From positions 8,047,105-8,111,104 of the forward strand of contig JAJEKV010000045.1 in assembly GCA_021234155.1 (NCBI GenBank): DNA of 64,000 nt, in the 5' to 3' direction. A program made the position numbers and the translations under genes. The DNA is from Isoetes taiwanensis (taxonomy: Eukaryota > Streptophyta > Lycopodiopsida > Isoetales > Isoetaceae). Below the pieces are notes generated by a model that saw only the letters and a list, made by a program, of their open reading frames with translations, made no database searches and had not been told where the DNA came from. Below, piece after piece: positions 44,333 to 53,806 of the stretch. Within the stretch, counting starts at the first letter, position 1, and each line of letters starts with the position of its first letter.

Positions 44333-44592
44333 TTAATGGATCCAATGTATCTTTATCCGGTCCCTACAACATTCGGTCTTGTATACTTATTTAGCAACAC
44401 ACTCCATCCTTTCTTTTCCAGAAAGATATATAAGAGAAATAAAGAGATGCACATACATCCCATTAATGGATCCAATGTATCTTTATCACCCGGCCACCTA
44501 TGATTCGGTCTTCTATACTTATTTAGCAACACAATCCATCTTTTCCTTTTCCATGAAAGATATACAAGATAAACAAAGAGATGAACATAGAT
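44333..44592 (+). repeat. Tandem duplication, 130-bp unit, inside CFAP298 remnant
   Basis: TTAATGGATCCAATGTATCT starts both units (44,333 and 44,463). They stay similar through AGCAACAC..AATCCATC..TTTTCC and the AAAGAGATG end. It lies between the exon at 44,243-44,350 and the duplicated exon, and overlaps the former's edge. Confidence 0.8.
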
Positions 44593-44630
44593 CCTTTACC
44601 GCCAAACATCCTCAATAGAAGTTTAAATGC

Positions 44631-45022
44631 GGGATCATGTGTAGGTATTCCCATGGGGTAACATATCATAACAACACCCTTAATGTTACGAACGACCTCT
44701 TTCAACATAGATGGTGTAAGAGGGACCTTATGAAGCACCCAGTTACGCTTCAAAGAAATTTCAAATATGTTAATTCCTTGAAAACTAAAATTATAAGATG
44801 TGTGAGAATACTAAATGAAGTTTTTGTACGGGATCATGTGTAGGTATTCCCATGGGGTAACATATCATAACAGCACCCTTAATGTTCTGAACAGCCTCTT
44901 TGAACATAGATGGTATAAGAGGGACCTTATGAAGCACTTGGTTCTGCTTTAAAGAAATTTCAAATATGTTAATTCCTTGAAAACTAAAATTATAAGATGT
45001 GTGAGAATATTAAATGAAGCTT
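44631..45022 (-). repeat. Tandem duplication of a CFAP298 exon, 199-bp unit
   Basis: Units 44,631-44,829 and 44,830-45,022 are about 93-95% alike by eye. Each contains the VLHKVPL..YPMGIPTHDP exon. The upstream unit (44,830-44,943 exon) keeps CAG acceptor and GT donor. In the downstream unit the acceptor CAG has become CGT and the donor GT has become GC, while the reading frame stays open. Confidence 0.85.
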
Positions 45023-45029
45023 AGACTAT

Positions 45030-46560
45030 CACTTGTATCAGCTAATATTGGCTTGTCTTATAACAAAAGCCCGTGTACAGTCACTTTTACTAAGGCTCAG
45101 AAAGTCCTAGTGGCCCTCCTATTTCATCCTGATTAGTCATTATATTGATTTATTTTAGTTTTCAAACAAGATGCAATATGAAGGAAGCAAATCCTAGAAT
45201 GGTGGTCTTACTACTGAGATGCATGTCTTAGCCTACAAGCTGAAAACAGGCAAGCAAATACATGAGATGATAAGAAAAACAAACAATTGAAATTTTTAAT
45301 ACAAAATCAATGAAAAATATTTAACTTTGATGCATCTATATGATCTCTTTGACAATACAAAATTTATGCAGCTTAATGAGAAGCCAAGCTACTGCAAAAC
45401 TACAAAATGGAACATCCTAAGACATATTCCTGTTTGTCCTACCACATGCGCAGATTTCTGGTGCTTATAAGGATCCGTGTTGAAATTGCTTTTCTGAATA
45501 CTACGTCCAAGTTGTTTGCACAATTTGTTTTTTCTCCTTTGCTTTATCTTCAAAGACGAGAGGGCATTGCTAAATTTAATAGCAGTAAATACGTTTTGCC
45601 TTCTTGTTGTACACCGTATAGTGGCTGGCACAAAAAGCTAAGGACAGTTGTTTTGAAGGAGGCCAGTATGGAACTCCTTGGATGACATAAAACAATAGTC
45701 TATGCTCTTCAAGCAAGTAGAAGATGCCAGAGCTGAGAATAGTAGAAGTAGATAAAATGTGTTATCATCATAAAAAGGACCTCGGGACAGTTAGGAAGTA
45801 ATGAAAATGGGATTTTTGCTAATTGCATTGATACTAGACAGTCTACAGACAAATGAGGCTATGGGCTCTATAGAAAAAATGAGATACCAACATGGAGAAA
45901 CCAATCCCGATCAATGCAAACAAATCTTTTCATACTAGTCAAAGTCTAAAAGGTAAGGCAGAGATGAATATGCTTTAGAAATCAAAATCCCAAAGCGACT
46001 GTCTTCACATCCTAAGCCTCCATCGATTACCAACTAAAAGACTCTTTCATGGCTCCAGCAAAGAACCTAATTTCCAAATTCTTATTACCACATCTCACTT
46101 CTTAACTGAATAGAGCTTTCTGCTATCTTGTGGTAAGTGCATCTCGTACAAACCTTCTTGACAATATCACTAGTGTGTCTCTCCTCGCTGTAAGATGGAT
46201 GTAGCAATGTGCCCACCGGAAAAATCTTGAAAATTCTCTAAATCGGGGTGACAATCTCGTAAATTGGACACTTTGTCAATAAAAGACTTTTTGCATGGAA
46301 CTGCCTGGGAACTTAGATTAGGACTTATAAGGTATCTATGCACATGGTTCAGTGATAACCTATTGCAGGTTATAATGAGCGCCAAGATATGATATAGTAG
46401 TCATAATGCCAGATCGTGTTCACAGAGAGAACACGTGCTTTTTTGGGAAATGGGAGTGTGGAAGAGGAAGACCCTTGTTCTCTACAAAGCTCCACTCAAA
46501 TTTGATGCTTTTGTTGAGATATGGACTTGATCTTAAAATGATATTATTTACTTCAATATA
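45030..46560. other. Long intron or intergenic part of CFAP298 remnant
   Basis: No exon matching the missing middle of CFAP298 was found, and no other gene is supported. Open frames of up to 92 codons (45,407-45,685; 46,406-46,648) show no recognisable domain. Confidence 0.4.
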
Positions 46561-46945
46561 CAAAACATACCTTCACCTGTGCGACGGCCGGATGGATCCT
46601 TCTTGTAAAATGGACCCCTATCTTTGCAAATTTTTACCGAACTGCTGACAGTTTCATCATCGCTATCAGTGTCACAATCGTTTTCACAAGGTTTGGCAGG
46701 CCCATTTGAGGCCATCAGCCTCTTCAACAAAACGAAGTATTCTGCATTGGAAGTTGGTAATAGAGACCAATTCTCTGATGAGAAGGTCGATGTTTTGGGA
46801 GGATGGAGTCTCGAACAAAAACTGACGATCATCGCCTCACAGCAACAGCGGCTTGAGCTTCAGGGTCGAATTACTTGGGTTTTCTAATTTTCCTGGCCCT
46901 AGGATTCGAAATTACAGAATCGGGCGGCTCAACGTATTTTCAGCT

Positions 46946-47018
46946 GACGTGGCAGGATATGTGGCATAGCTAGAATCGCAGGAAAGTGGGCAGCTCGGGT
47001 TAGGCAACCCTGCTAAAT
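46946..47018 (+). repeat. Dispersed repeat R1, copy C
   Basis: ACGTGGCAGGATATGTGGCA, CTAGAATCGCAGG and CTCGGGTTAGGCAACCCTGC followed by TAAAT match the R1 block order. Confidence 0.5.
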
Positions 47019-47199
47019 ATAAACCAATATAAAAGATAATGCAAACGAAAAGACCAGACCCAATATAAAATGGCACAAATAAATAACCTATTTATCTAGA
47101 AAAGGGATCTCCTTCAAAATTTGAGGGCATCTTATTGACAATATAGGGAGTCGTGAAAGAAAAATGCTCGCGGCGGCCTTGACAACTGCGGTAACTTTT

Positions 47200-47275
47200 T
47201 TATATTATATTATAATATAGGCGTGATAATACAAATTATTATTATTATTATTATATTATTATTATACTAAACATT
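47200..47275. repeat. (ATT)n microsatellite
   Basis: ATTATTATTATTATTATATT and related triplets run for about 50 bp within an AT-only stretch. Confidence 0.85.
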
Positions 47276-47439
47276 GTCTATATTATACAAATGTTGTTTT
47301 TTTAAACATTTCTGCTTTTTTCTAGCCCCATTTTTATAGTAAACATTTGATTAAAGAACCACATATTTATTCTTTCAAACAACACAACTCAATGCTAGGT
47401 AGGGCAATGCTTTTTCCCTTTATTGGGTAGGCTTAGCAT

Positions 47440-47490
47440 AATATGGATATGCTAGAATCACGAGAAAATTGGAGGCTCGGTTGGCGAGGA
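47440..47490 (+). repeat. Dispersed repeat R1, partial copy E
   Basis: GGATATGCTAGAATCACGAG, then GGAGGCTCGGTTGGC resemble the start and middle of the R1 copies; the end is missing. Confidence 0.35.
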
Positions 47491-47499
47491 GGAGGAGGA

Positions 47500-48800
47500 G
47501 TTTTTTCCTTCTGTATTGCATTTCTCTCTTTTGTTGTTACATGTTCATTTTTTGGGTTGCCCAAAGGACAAACCACTGGGAGATGGGTGTGGACGGTTTT
47601 CTCCTGCAACATCATGGTGAAGTTTTTTCCTACTTGGGTTGTCGTCGATCCTCGTGACCTGAGTTAGGGCATAATCCCATCATCGAAGCAGTAGTCGAAG
47701 GACAATCTATACTACACAGGCATCGATTAGAGGCTTCTGGTAAATTGCTATTGTCGGAAAAGGTCATGGTGAACCTCAAAGCAACAGGTTACAAGGTTAC
47801 AGGGTGTTCCTTTATTTGCAATTTCAAAACATGCTTGACATTTTAGAAGACGGGTGCTTATTCAAGATAACACATGAGTTCATTCATGCTTGTGTCTTAC
47901 ATTTTATGTTTACGTTTATACTAACAAATAATGCAAATTAGAATTGGCATTATGAATGCATGGATGGAAAAAATTATTGAGGTAGAATAGAATAGTTTTA
48001 TCATCCATCGAGACCAATTGGCCTATGTGACCCAAACAAAAAGAGAGCAGTAAGCGCATTGCTGTCAGGATTAAAAAACCTCTGCCCCGAAGGGTTTTCG
48101 AGGGAAAAACCTTAGCAGTAATAAGTATGCTAGTACACTGTAAAGAGAGATTCGGATTGGCAGATTCTAAATTGGGGCAGGGTTTTGAGTTAGGGGTGAA
48201 ATTGGGCACTCCTGCATCGCTAGAGCTCAATTTTTTTTCCATTTTGTCATTTGAGAACGTAATATATTGGTTTTTTCCACCTGGGTTGCAGCAGATTTTC
48301 ATACTTAGAGCTTGGTATAAACCCATTTTTCAGACATCCAGCCTATCTTATGCAAGATGCATTTTGTTTTCAGTGTTCCGTAAGCTTGATTTATGGGTGA
48401 TGGAAGGCAAGGTCTTGCATTAGAACAGAATTAGCCTTGATTAAGCATACTTCAATGGGCAACCCACAGTGTGTTAGCACATTTTTTTCTTGGTTGTCTT
48501 TCTCTTATAAATGTGTAAAGGTTAATGTCGTTGTCACCTTGTTTTATATAAATGACAGTTTCTGACATATTGACTTTGAAAACAATTTCTAGGATGTCTC
48601 ACTTCTATTCTTATATGTTTTCAAAATTTGTGTAAGAAGCCAAATGACGCGTGGTGATCGAAAATCGAAATCAATACTTGATTGTCAAAACCTAGAAGGT
48701 GGAAGGCATGTTATTATATCGTTTAGTGGCTTGTTTTAAGCACAACAATCTTAAAAAATCTGGTTCAAGATTCCAAGACAAACAAATGGACAAACAAACG
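47500..48800. other. Intergenic, nothing assigned
   Basis: Frames of up to 136 codons exist (47,916-48,326 minus; 48,127-48,423 plus) but they overlap on opposite strands and show no domain. It lies upstream of the lipid-transfer-like gene. Confidence 0.4.
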
Positions 48801-48812
48801 GGCCAATAACAT

Positions 48813-48822
48813 GTGAATATAA
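48813..48822 (+). promoter_or_regulatory. Candidate TATA box of the lipid-transfer-like gene
   Basis: GAATATAAGG lies about 50 bp before the ATG at 48,869. Position fits a TATA element with a very short 5' UTR. Weak consensus match. Confidence 0.35.
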
Positions 48823-48868
48823 GGCAAAGGAGAGGTAAAGGAGGAACATAAGCTAGGCAGTCTGTACA

Positions 48869-49174
48869 ATGGTGAAGATGGTAGCGCCGACTATTGTGAT
48901 CATGAGCATGGTAATTGCTATGTCGCTTGCAGTAAATGCGCAATATTATTATGGGCCGCAGTGTGACGCGCGCATTATTGCGTCTTGGTACATGAACTGC
49001 TATTCAATCTATGATCAATGGGGGAATAATAACTATGAGTTTAGAAATCGATGCTGCACCCCTCTTTCACAATATGGTGAATGCCTATGTTCTGTGAACC
49101 CTTATCAAATAAGTTCTGTTATGCGCTTATGCTTTAGGCATGGTTGCGACTCCAACAATAAAGCTTCTCCATAA
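48869..49174 (+). CDS. Small secreted 8-cysteine protein, nsLTP-like
   Basis: An intronless frame of 101 residues. Residues 1-24 form a signal peptide (hydrophobic IVIMSMVIAMSLAVNA, cleavage likely after A24). The mature part has eight Cys at 32, 44, 62, 63, 72, 74, 88 and 93: C-x11-C-x17-CC-x8-CxC-x13-C-x4-C. This is the eight-cysteine motif of plant non-specific lipid-transfer and related proteins, which form four disulfides around a lipid-binding cavity in the cell wall space. CC-x8-CxC resembles type 2. The gap of 13 between Cys6 and Cys7 is shorter than usual (about 19-24) and the mature N-terminus is Tyr-rich (QYYYGPQ), so it may be a divergent member or a related defence peptide. The ATG at 48,869 gives the signal peptide; the second Met at residue 4 could also serve. 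Confidence 0.82.
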   Translation: MVKMVAPTIVIMSMVIAMSLAVNAQYYYGPQCDARIIASWYMNCYSIYDQWGNNNYEFRNRCCTPLSQYGECLCSVNPYQISSVMRLCFRHGCDSNNKASP

Positions 49175-49369
49175 TATAGAGTTGTCTGTTGATGCTGTGT
49201 ATAAATATAAAACACCTAGTTGTAATGAGCTTAATCTTTTTAAAATATTTGTGTTGGGAAGAGCTCTAGAACGTAAGGGAAGCAAGGAAGCATAAGAAAT
49301 GGGCTATCATTCAAAATCATTGCCCATCCAATCCTTGGATTAGCTATCTGTTGAGGTTCATACGCTTTG

Positions 49370-49522
49370 GGGCTTTACATTGTTATTTTTTGTCTTGTTT
49401 TGCATTTCGATTATGATGCTTTTTCCCTTTGCTTGCTTTGGGCTTCATGCCCTCTCATTGTATAGTCCCATGACCTTTGGTGGTCTCAATGAACCTTAAT
49501 ATTTCTATCTATCTATCTATTA
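49370..49522 (+). repeat. Possible LINE 3' tail ending in TATC microsatellite
   Basis: A T-rich segment with GCTTTGGGCTTCATGCCCTC and GACCTTTGGTGGTCTC ends TTAATATTTCTATCTATCTA. It parallels 3,780-4,022. A LINE reverse transcriptase remnant in the other orientation lies 0.7 kb away and is separate. Confidence 0.4.
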
Positions 49523-50215
49523 AAGCTTGGAATATATGAAAATATGAGAAGTGACAAGTTTGAGTCACTTCACAAAACTACGTGCAGCGTATAATAATCG
49601 AAACAATGTAGATGTTGTGTAGTAACTCGTAGGACAAAGGAAATGGAATCCTCCTCCTCCTCCCCCGTTAAGCACAAATTCAAACCTGAAGAGTGAACTA
49701 CTTTTCATGAGACTGGGGATTGTAGAAATAGATCAACCGTGAGATTTTGATGTCTTAGATAAGAAACTAAATTGTACATTGAGTTCCAAAAAAAGAAAAA
49801 CCTTCCACTTAGAAGAAACTGGGAGTACCATATAATTTGGCTTTCTTTTACTTTGCATGTGTTCAAAGTGTTAAGATGAGATCTATCGAGGTTAGTTCAG
49901 AGTCCAGAGGTTCTATTTCTCCAGTCTTTGTATGATGGCTTTGTAATGCAAAGCATATATTATATTCTTATGATGTGGAACCATGACAGGTACCATGGGA
50001 TATTCTCAAAATCCAAGGACTACTAATTTGGAACAAAGGAGCAATAAGAGAGCCAAATCATAGGGAGCATGACCCCTTATGGAACAAATTTAAAACTTTT
50101 GATATAAGAACTGGAAAGGGTAGAATAAACCCTTCATATGTTAATTTTCACTAATATACTTCAATGCATAAATAAAAAAAGCATTAGAGTTTAATTTTTA
50201 GAATAATATAAAAAT
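49523..50215. other. Intergenic, nothing assigned
   Basis: AT-rich sequence with no supported gene. It lies downstream of the LINE remnant in that element's orientation and may contain its 3' end. Confidence 0.4.
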
Positions 50216-50219
50216 ATCA

Positions 50220-51260
50220 TACCCCTTGACTATGGGCCTATTATGGGCTCTAGACTATGCCTGATATTGACATTGACATTGGACCTTCTATTCTTGATCA
50301 TTTGGAAGGCTTGGCTGAGTATGGAAGAGAATGAAGTCCTTCGCCGCTCACATAGTAATGTTGATACGGGGGCATGATGTTGGCATTTGGCCTGGGTGTT
50401 TCCTACAGCATGTATACTACATTTTGTAGTTCTTAAGGGATTCCTACCTATTGCAATAATCTCTCCCACAACTCTCTAGAAATGGTATCAAAAGCCTTTG
50501 CTAAGTCTATGAAGTCGTAGTATAGATTGTCATTTATTTCTCTTGTCTTTTAGTAGGGTGCATAATGTGAAAATGTGGTCAATAGTGGAATGCTTAGCTC
50601 TAAAACCAAGTGCGCCTACCCATCTTTCCTCCGCCCATGTGATCAACTACTATTGAAGAATCCTGATGAACATTTTGGCAATAAAGTGTTGTCATGATTG
50701 TGCGGTAAATTGGCAGGATAGTTTCGATCACCTGCTTTATATATTAGAACTACTTTGTTGATGGCCCATTGAGAAGGGATGCTTCCTGGAGGGCCCTATT
50801 GAATAGACTACTGAAGAGTGGGACAATCTGAGGGCCAAGCCACTTCAACGGTATTTGTGAGGCGTTGCAAGCCCTGGATGACATATGCCTCTGTTATAAT
50901 CAATATGGAACCAGTTTATCTTGGCACAGTATTCCTGACGATGTTAGGATCATGGAGTTGCATCAAGTACTGTCCCACTGCTCAGAAGAGATGTTGTAAA
51001 GAGGCGACATGGCTTTGTGCAATACTCTCCTCCAAAATGTTCAAGGGTGCGAGGTAAAACATTTCCGTTTGATGTTCGGCAATATATTGTGCCTTCTTGC
51101 CTTTGAAAAAAGCTCTGTATTCTTTGAATGCTTGCAATCGAAGAGCTTGATCAATTACCAGTCTGAGCTGCCATTTGAGCTCTTTGCAATGATTATCAAA
51201 CCTTATTCCAAAAAAAAGCTCGACCTATGTGATGGCCTCCCAGTGCGTCTTTTTTGAAAA
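50220..51260 (-). mobile_element. LINE retrotransposon remnant, reverse transcriptase part
   Basis: On the minus strand, frames broken by stops encode in order GPQIVPLFSSLFNRALQEAS, IKQVIETILPIYRTIMTTLY, GALGFRAKHSTIDHIFTLCT with LLKDKR, and DFIDLAKAFDTISRELWERL. These are the LINE-type RT motifs: the N-Y-R-P-I-like block, the GFR-x-x-H-S-T-x-D-H block and the catalytic F-x-D-x-x-K-A-F-D block with its Asp retained. At least three frame changes and several stops exist, and the later Y/FADD motif is not seen. It is a 5'- and 3'-damaged dead copy. Confidence 0.8.
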
Positions 51261-51445
51261 CACTGTTCAGCTGAGGCTGAGCTTGTCGGGTTGCTGCTCT
51301 AATGTGAGAAGTTCCAGGATTTTCAATATCGTCTCTATTAGTAGATGGAGATAAGGCTATGCTTGATCATAATCCAAATGAAGCTAGGACACATAAGAGG
51401 TGACTTTGACAATAGGAATCTATTGGTTGTTAATCTATTGCAAAC

Positions 51446-51530
51446 AAGGTGCTGCGCACGGAGGGTTGCCCTCCATGGCCGGAGGGTGAAGTGGCTTAAA
51501 TCATAAACTCTATTCTATTCTATTCTCTTC
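51446..51530 (+). repeat. Short dispersed repeat with TCTAT tail
   Basis: AAGGTGCTGCGCACGGAGGG, TTGCCCTCCATGGCC and then CTCTATTCTATTCTATTCTC. The first block recurs at 35,606. The pyrimidine tail resembles the ends of short retroelements. Confidence 0.45.
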
Positions 51531-51539
51531 TATAAAATA

Positions 51540-51827
51540 AATTGTAATGATATTATTTATGAATAAAAATTCATTGCATACTACTAGCACTTTGTTTGGA
51601 GAAAGTAAACTATTTCATTGGTTTTGGATGTGTTATTTAGTTTCTTGATTCGCCATCTGCAAAAAGGAGGCCATTTATATTCTAAGTTTTTTACTCACAC
51701 AAGATAAAAGTCTTGAAGACAATAATGGGACCTTAAACAATTCACACATCCTTTTGGATTGAAATAACAGGGTTCTAAAAAAAAGTGGGAATTGCATGAG
51801 TCTCATTTTAATATAATGCAGCTTATA
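51540..51827 (+). repeat. Dispersed repeat R3, copy 2
   Basis: Partner of 2,795-3,075, similar over about 285 bp with small indels. No coding content. Confidence 0.6.
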
Positions 51828-52630
51828 ACGGTAATTTGAAGATTTTCCCTCATCAAAAAAAGACTTTTCAGAAGTTTACCTCCTCATAATTCAATGATTG
51901 CCTCGCATTATGAACAAGTTAGGGTTTCCATAAATTTTGAACTTACACACATTGGACATTAATAGTAGGTGCAACCCCATAGGTTTGGAACCAAAGAAAT
52001 GTTCGCATAGGTCTTGGCTATTATGTCTATTACCTAGCTACCTTATATTCCTATTGGCTGCTCGATTTCTAACTTTAGTTTCACATGCTGGCTCAAAGAA
52101 AAGATGAAATTTATCTAGTATTTATAATCATCTTTTGAGGTTTCTCATTTGAGGCTTCTCCTTCCTCTTTGATCTTACAAGATCTTACTCAACTTCTACT
52201 CTAGCGGTTGTAATTCCTCGTCTTTGTCGTTATTTTTGAAGTAGAGGCCAAGTCAATGAAAATTAGGCTTATGGAATGGAACCAGTACAATATAGAAGCA
52301 CAAAGTTAATGCAGCACTTAAACTCATAAAAAGTCTTTCAGTTTGTAAGCATTATCAATCAATTTATTAGGTAAAATCCATGATCGTATAGTATATCCTA
52401 CTAGAACACGAGTTATGCTCATTAAAATAATCAAGAGAGCAATAACTGTATGAGGTTCATGAAAACATGAATTGAGATTATGATATAATCCAAGACACAA
52501 AACATTATCGCATAAGTAAATAGCAAGACATTATTTTTCGCAAGTGATCGTAATAATTATAGCACTTTCTTCTATACAAATGGAGCAACTTGGGCAAATG
52601 TTGTTTCATCCTTGACATTGAGAGGGATGG
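51828..52630. other. Intergenic, nothing assigned
   Basis: No domain or RNA gene is recognised. The right edge lies downstream of the stop codon of the small secreted protein gene on the minus strand. Confidence 0.4.
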
Positions 52631-53079
52631 TCAAGGAACCAGGTTGGGGATTGCAAGCACACTGCAGTCATACGGCAAGGTAAACTCCTCGACTTTGAGG
52701 CAATAGAGATGAGCATTCTTGTAGGAACCACCCCTTATTTTGAATTCACCTTTGAGGCTAGTGGAACCAGACTTGGAGAAGCTAAAGGGTCCACAAAGTT
52801 TGACACTAATCCATGCTCATCAACAAAAGAGTTAAGAAAACATGTTACGACCTATAAGGGAGGTCAACAAAGCAACGTACAGAACAAGGGGACGAAGTCA
52901 TCTGATGTTAACTTGAAGCAAACCACTCTGAGAAGGACAACCAGTTTCTCATCATCGTCAAGGTCTTCTCCTTTGTCGTATTTAAGAGGAGGGCGCCATG
53001 CAGCAACTGATGCAAAAAGGGCTACAAAAAGGAGGAAGTAAACAAGTAGGAGGAAGTAAACAAGTTTATGTGCTGCCAT
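52631..53079 (-). CDS. Probable small secreted protein, two exons
   Basis: The ATG at 53,079 opens MAAHKLVYFLLLVYFLLFVA with LFASVAAW, a strong signal peptide, then WRPPLKYDKGEDLDDDEK. If the donor FN (AA|GTTAAC, about 52,909) joins the acceptor ATTAG|TGTC at 52,805, the frame continues VKLCGPFSFSKSGSTSLKGE, FKIRGGSYKNAHLYCLKVEE, FTLPYDCSVLAIPNLVP and TGA at 52,631, giving about 113 residues with four Cys. Without splicing the frame ends at 52,864 (71 residues). The exon 2 part looks beta-rich and extracellular, loosely like Ole e 1-type proteins, but this is not established. The splice model is inferred. A plus-strand frame of 110 codons on the same DNA looks like an antisense shadow. Confidence 0.5.
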
Positions 53080-53152
53080 ATCTAAACTGCAAAGGCTATG
53101 AAAATTAAGAGAATAAAAGGAATGAGATGAAAATATGGTGTGGGATGTGGGT

Positions 53153-53163
53153 GTTATATAACA
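53153..53163 (-). promoter_or_regulatory. Candidate TATA box of the small secreted protein gene
   Basis: The minus strand reads GTTATATAAC, about 80 bp before the ATG at 53,079. The T-rich, C-containing leader between them resembles a plant 5' UTR. Confidence 0.5.
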
Positions 53164-53224
53164 GTGCAATAGGGAACAGGTTTGCGGGTCACGTGTAGGT
53201 ATACGATGGGAATAATTGGAAGTC

Positions 53225-53375
53225 AGGTTTTGGCCAAGCACGTCCTTCTTGGCATTCCCTAGCCGGCATAATAAGCGAGCATAAGTTGCCTCTTGGCACA
53301 GGTTTCGGCCAAGCACGTCCTTCTTGGCATTCCCTAGCCGACATAATAAGCGAGCATAAGTTGCCTCTTGGCACA
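53225..53375 (-). repeat. Tandem duplication, 75-bp unit
   Basis: AGGTTT(T/C)GGCCAAGCACG starts both units (53,225 and 53,300); they differ at two or three positions. 75 is divisible by three, and on the minus strand the units encode two 25-residue copies (CQEATYARLLCRLGNAKKDV..). That frame runs upstream of the secreted protein's ATG and is probably non-coding. Confidence 0.85.
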
Positions 53376-53379
53376 TCTT

Positions 53380-53806
53380 GCACCTTGACCATATTGTTTC
53401 ACTAAAAAAGTCAAGACACCTTCCTTGAAATAGGCAATCCTTGGAATAGACTTTAGGGTTTGCATTCAACAATTCTTGCCTCCAGATATAACCTTTCTAT
53501 AAGATGCATTGAACGAAGCTTGCCCCATATTTGGCTTAATTCTTCCCGCTTAACTAAGCGAGAGGGTCCAGATCATGCTGAACCGACTTTCCATATGCAG
53601 CTCCTTGCCTAGAAATTATCCTTCCTAGCTAGCAAAGCCAAGTTCCCAGAAGCCCACCTGTGATGGAAAGTAGTAAAATAGACTGAGTGGAAACATTGTA
53701 TTTAAAACTCAATTCCCCCCCTGATATCCCAGGGTTAGAACTAAAAAACAGTTGTTTGTACCTTCCCGATGTTCATAAACAGGGAAGTACAACGTTGAAT
53801 CATTTT
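53380..53806. other. Intergenic, nothing assigned
   Basis: No gene is supported between the secreted protein's upstream repeats and the quinone oxidoreductase remnant. Confidence 0.4.

Larger units (their letters stand above)
44045..46832 (-). pseudogene. CFAP298: CFAP298 (C21orf59-type cilia protein) gene remnant
   Basis: Minus-strand pieces follow the order of CFAP298. At 46,832-46,571 the end reads GPFYKKDPSGRRTGE at donor GAAG|GTATG. At 44,943-44,830 it reads NQVLHKVPLIPSMFKEAVQN and IKGAVMICYPMGIPTHDP, flanked by AG and GT. At about 44,350-44,243 it reads WWVGKELMRDKKPSDHVGKN followed by DKT. At about 44,165-44,045 it reads KKKDEGPTLREQEVQSVIYH. CFAP298 helps assemble outer dynein arms of motile cilia and in plants occurs where sperm swim. 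The exon between 46,571 and 44,943 and the first exons are not found, and LDPLTA and QPIWW lie in different frames, so the copy is probably dead. Which exons remain transcribed cannot be told. Confidence 0.8.

Noticed and set aside
52709-53041. 110-codon plus-strand frame
   Set aside because: Ser/Lys/Thr-rich antisense of the signal-peptide gene on the minus strand, which has TATA, ATG and signal peptide.
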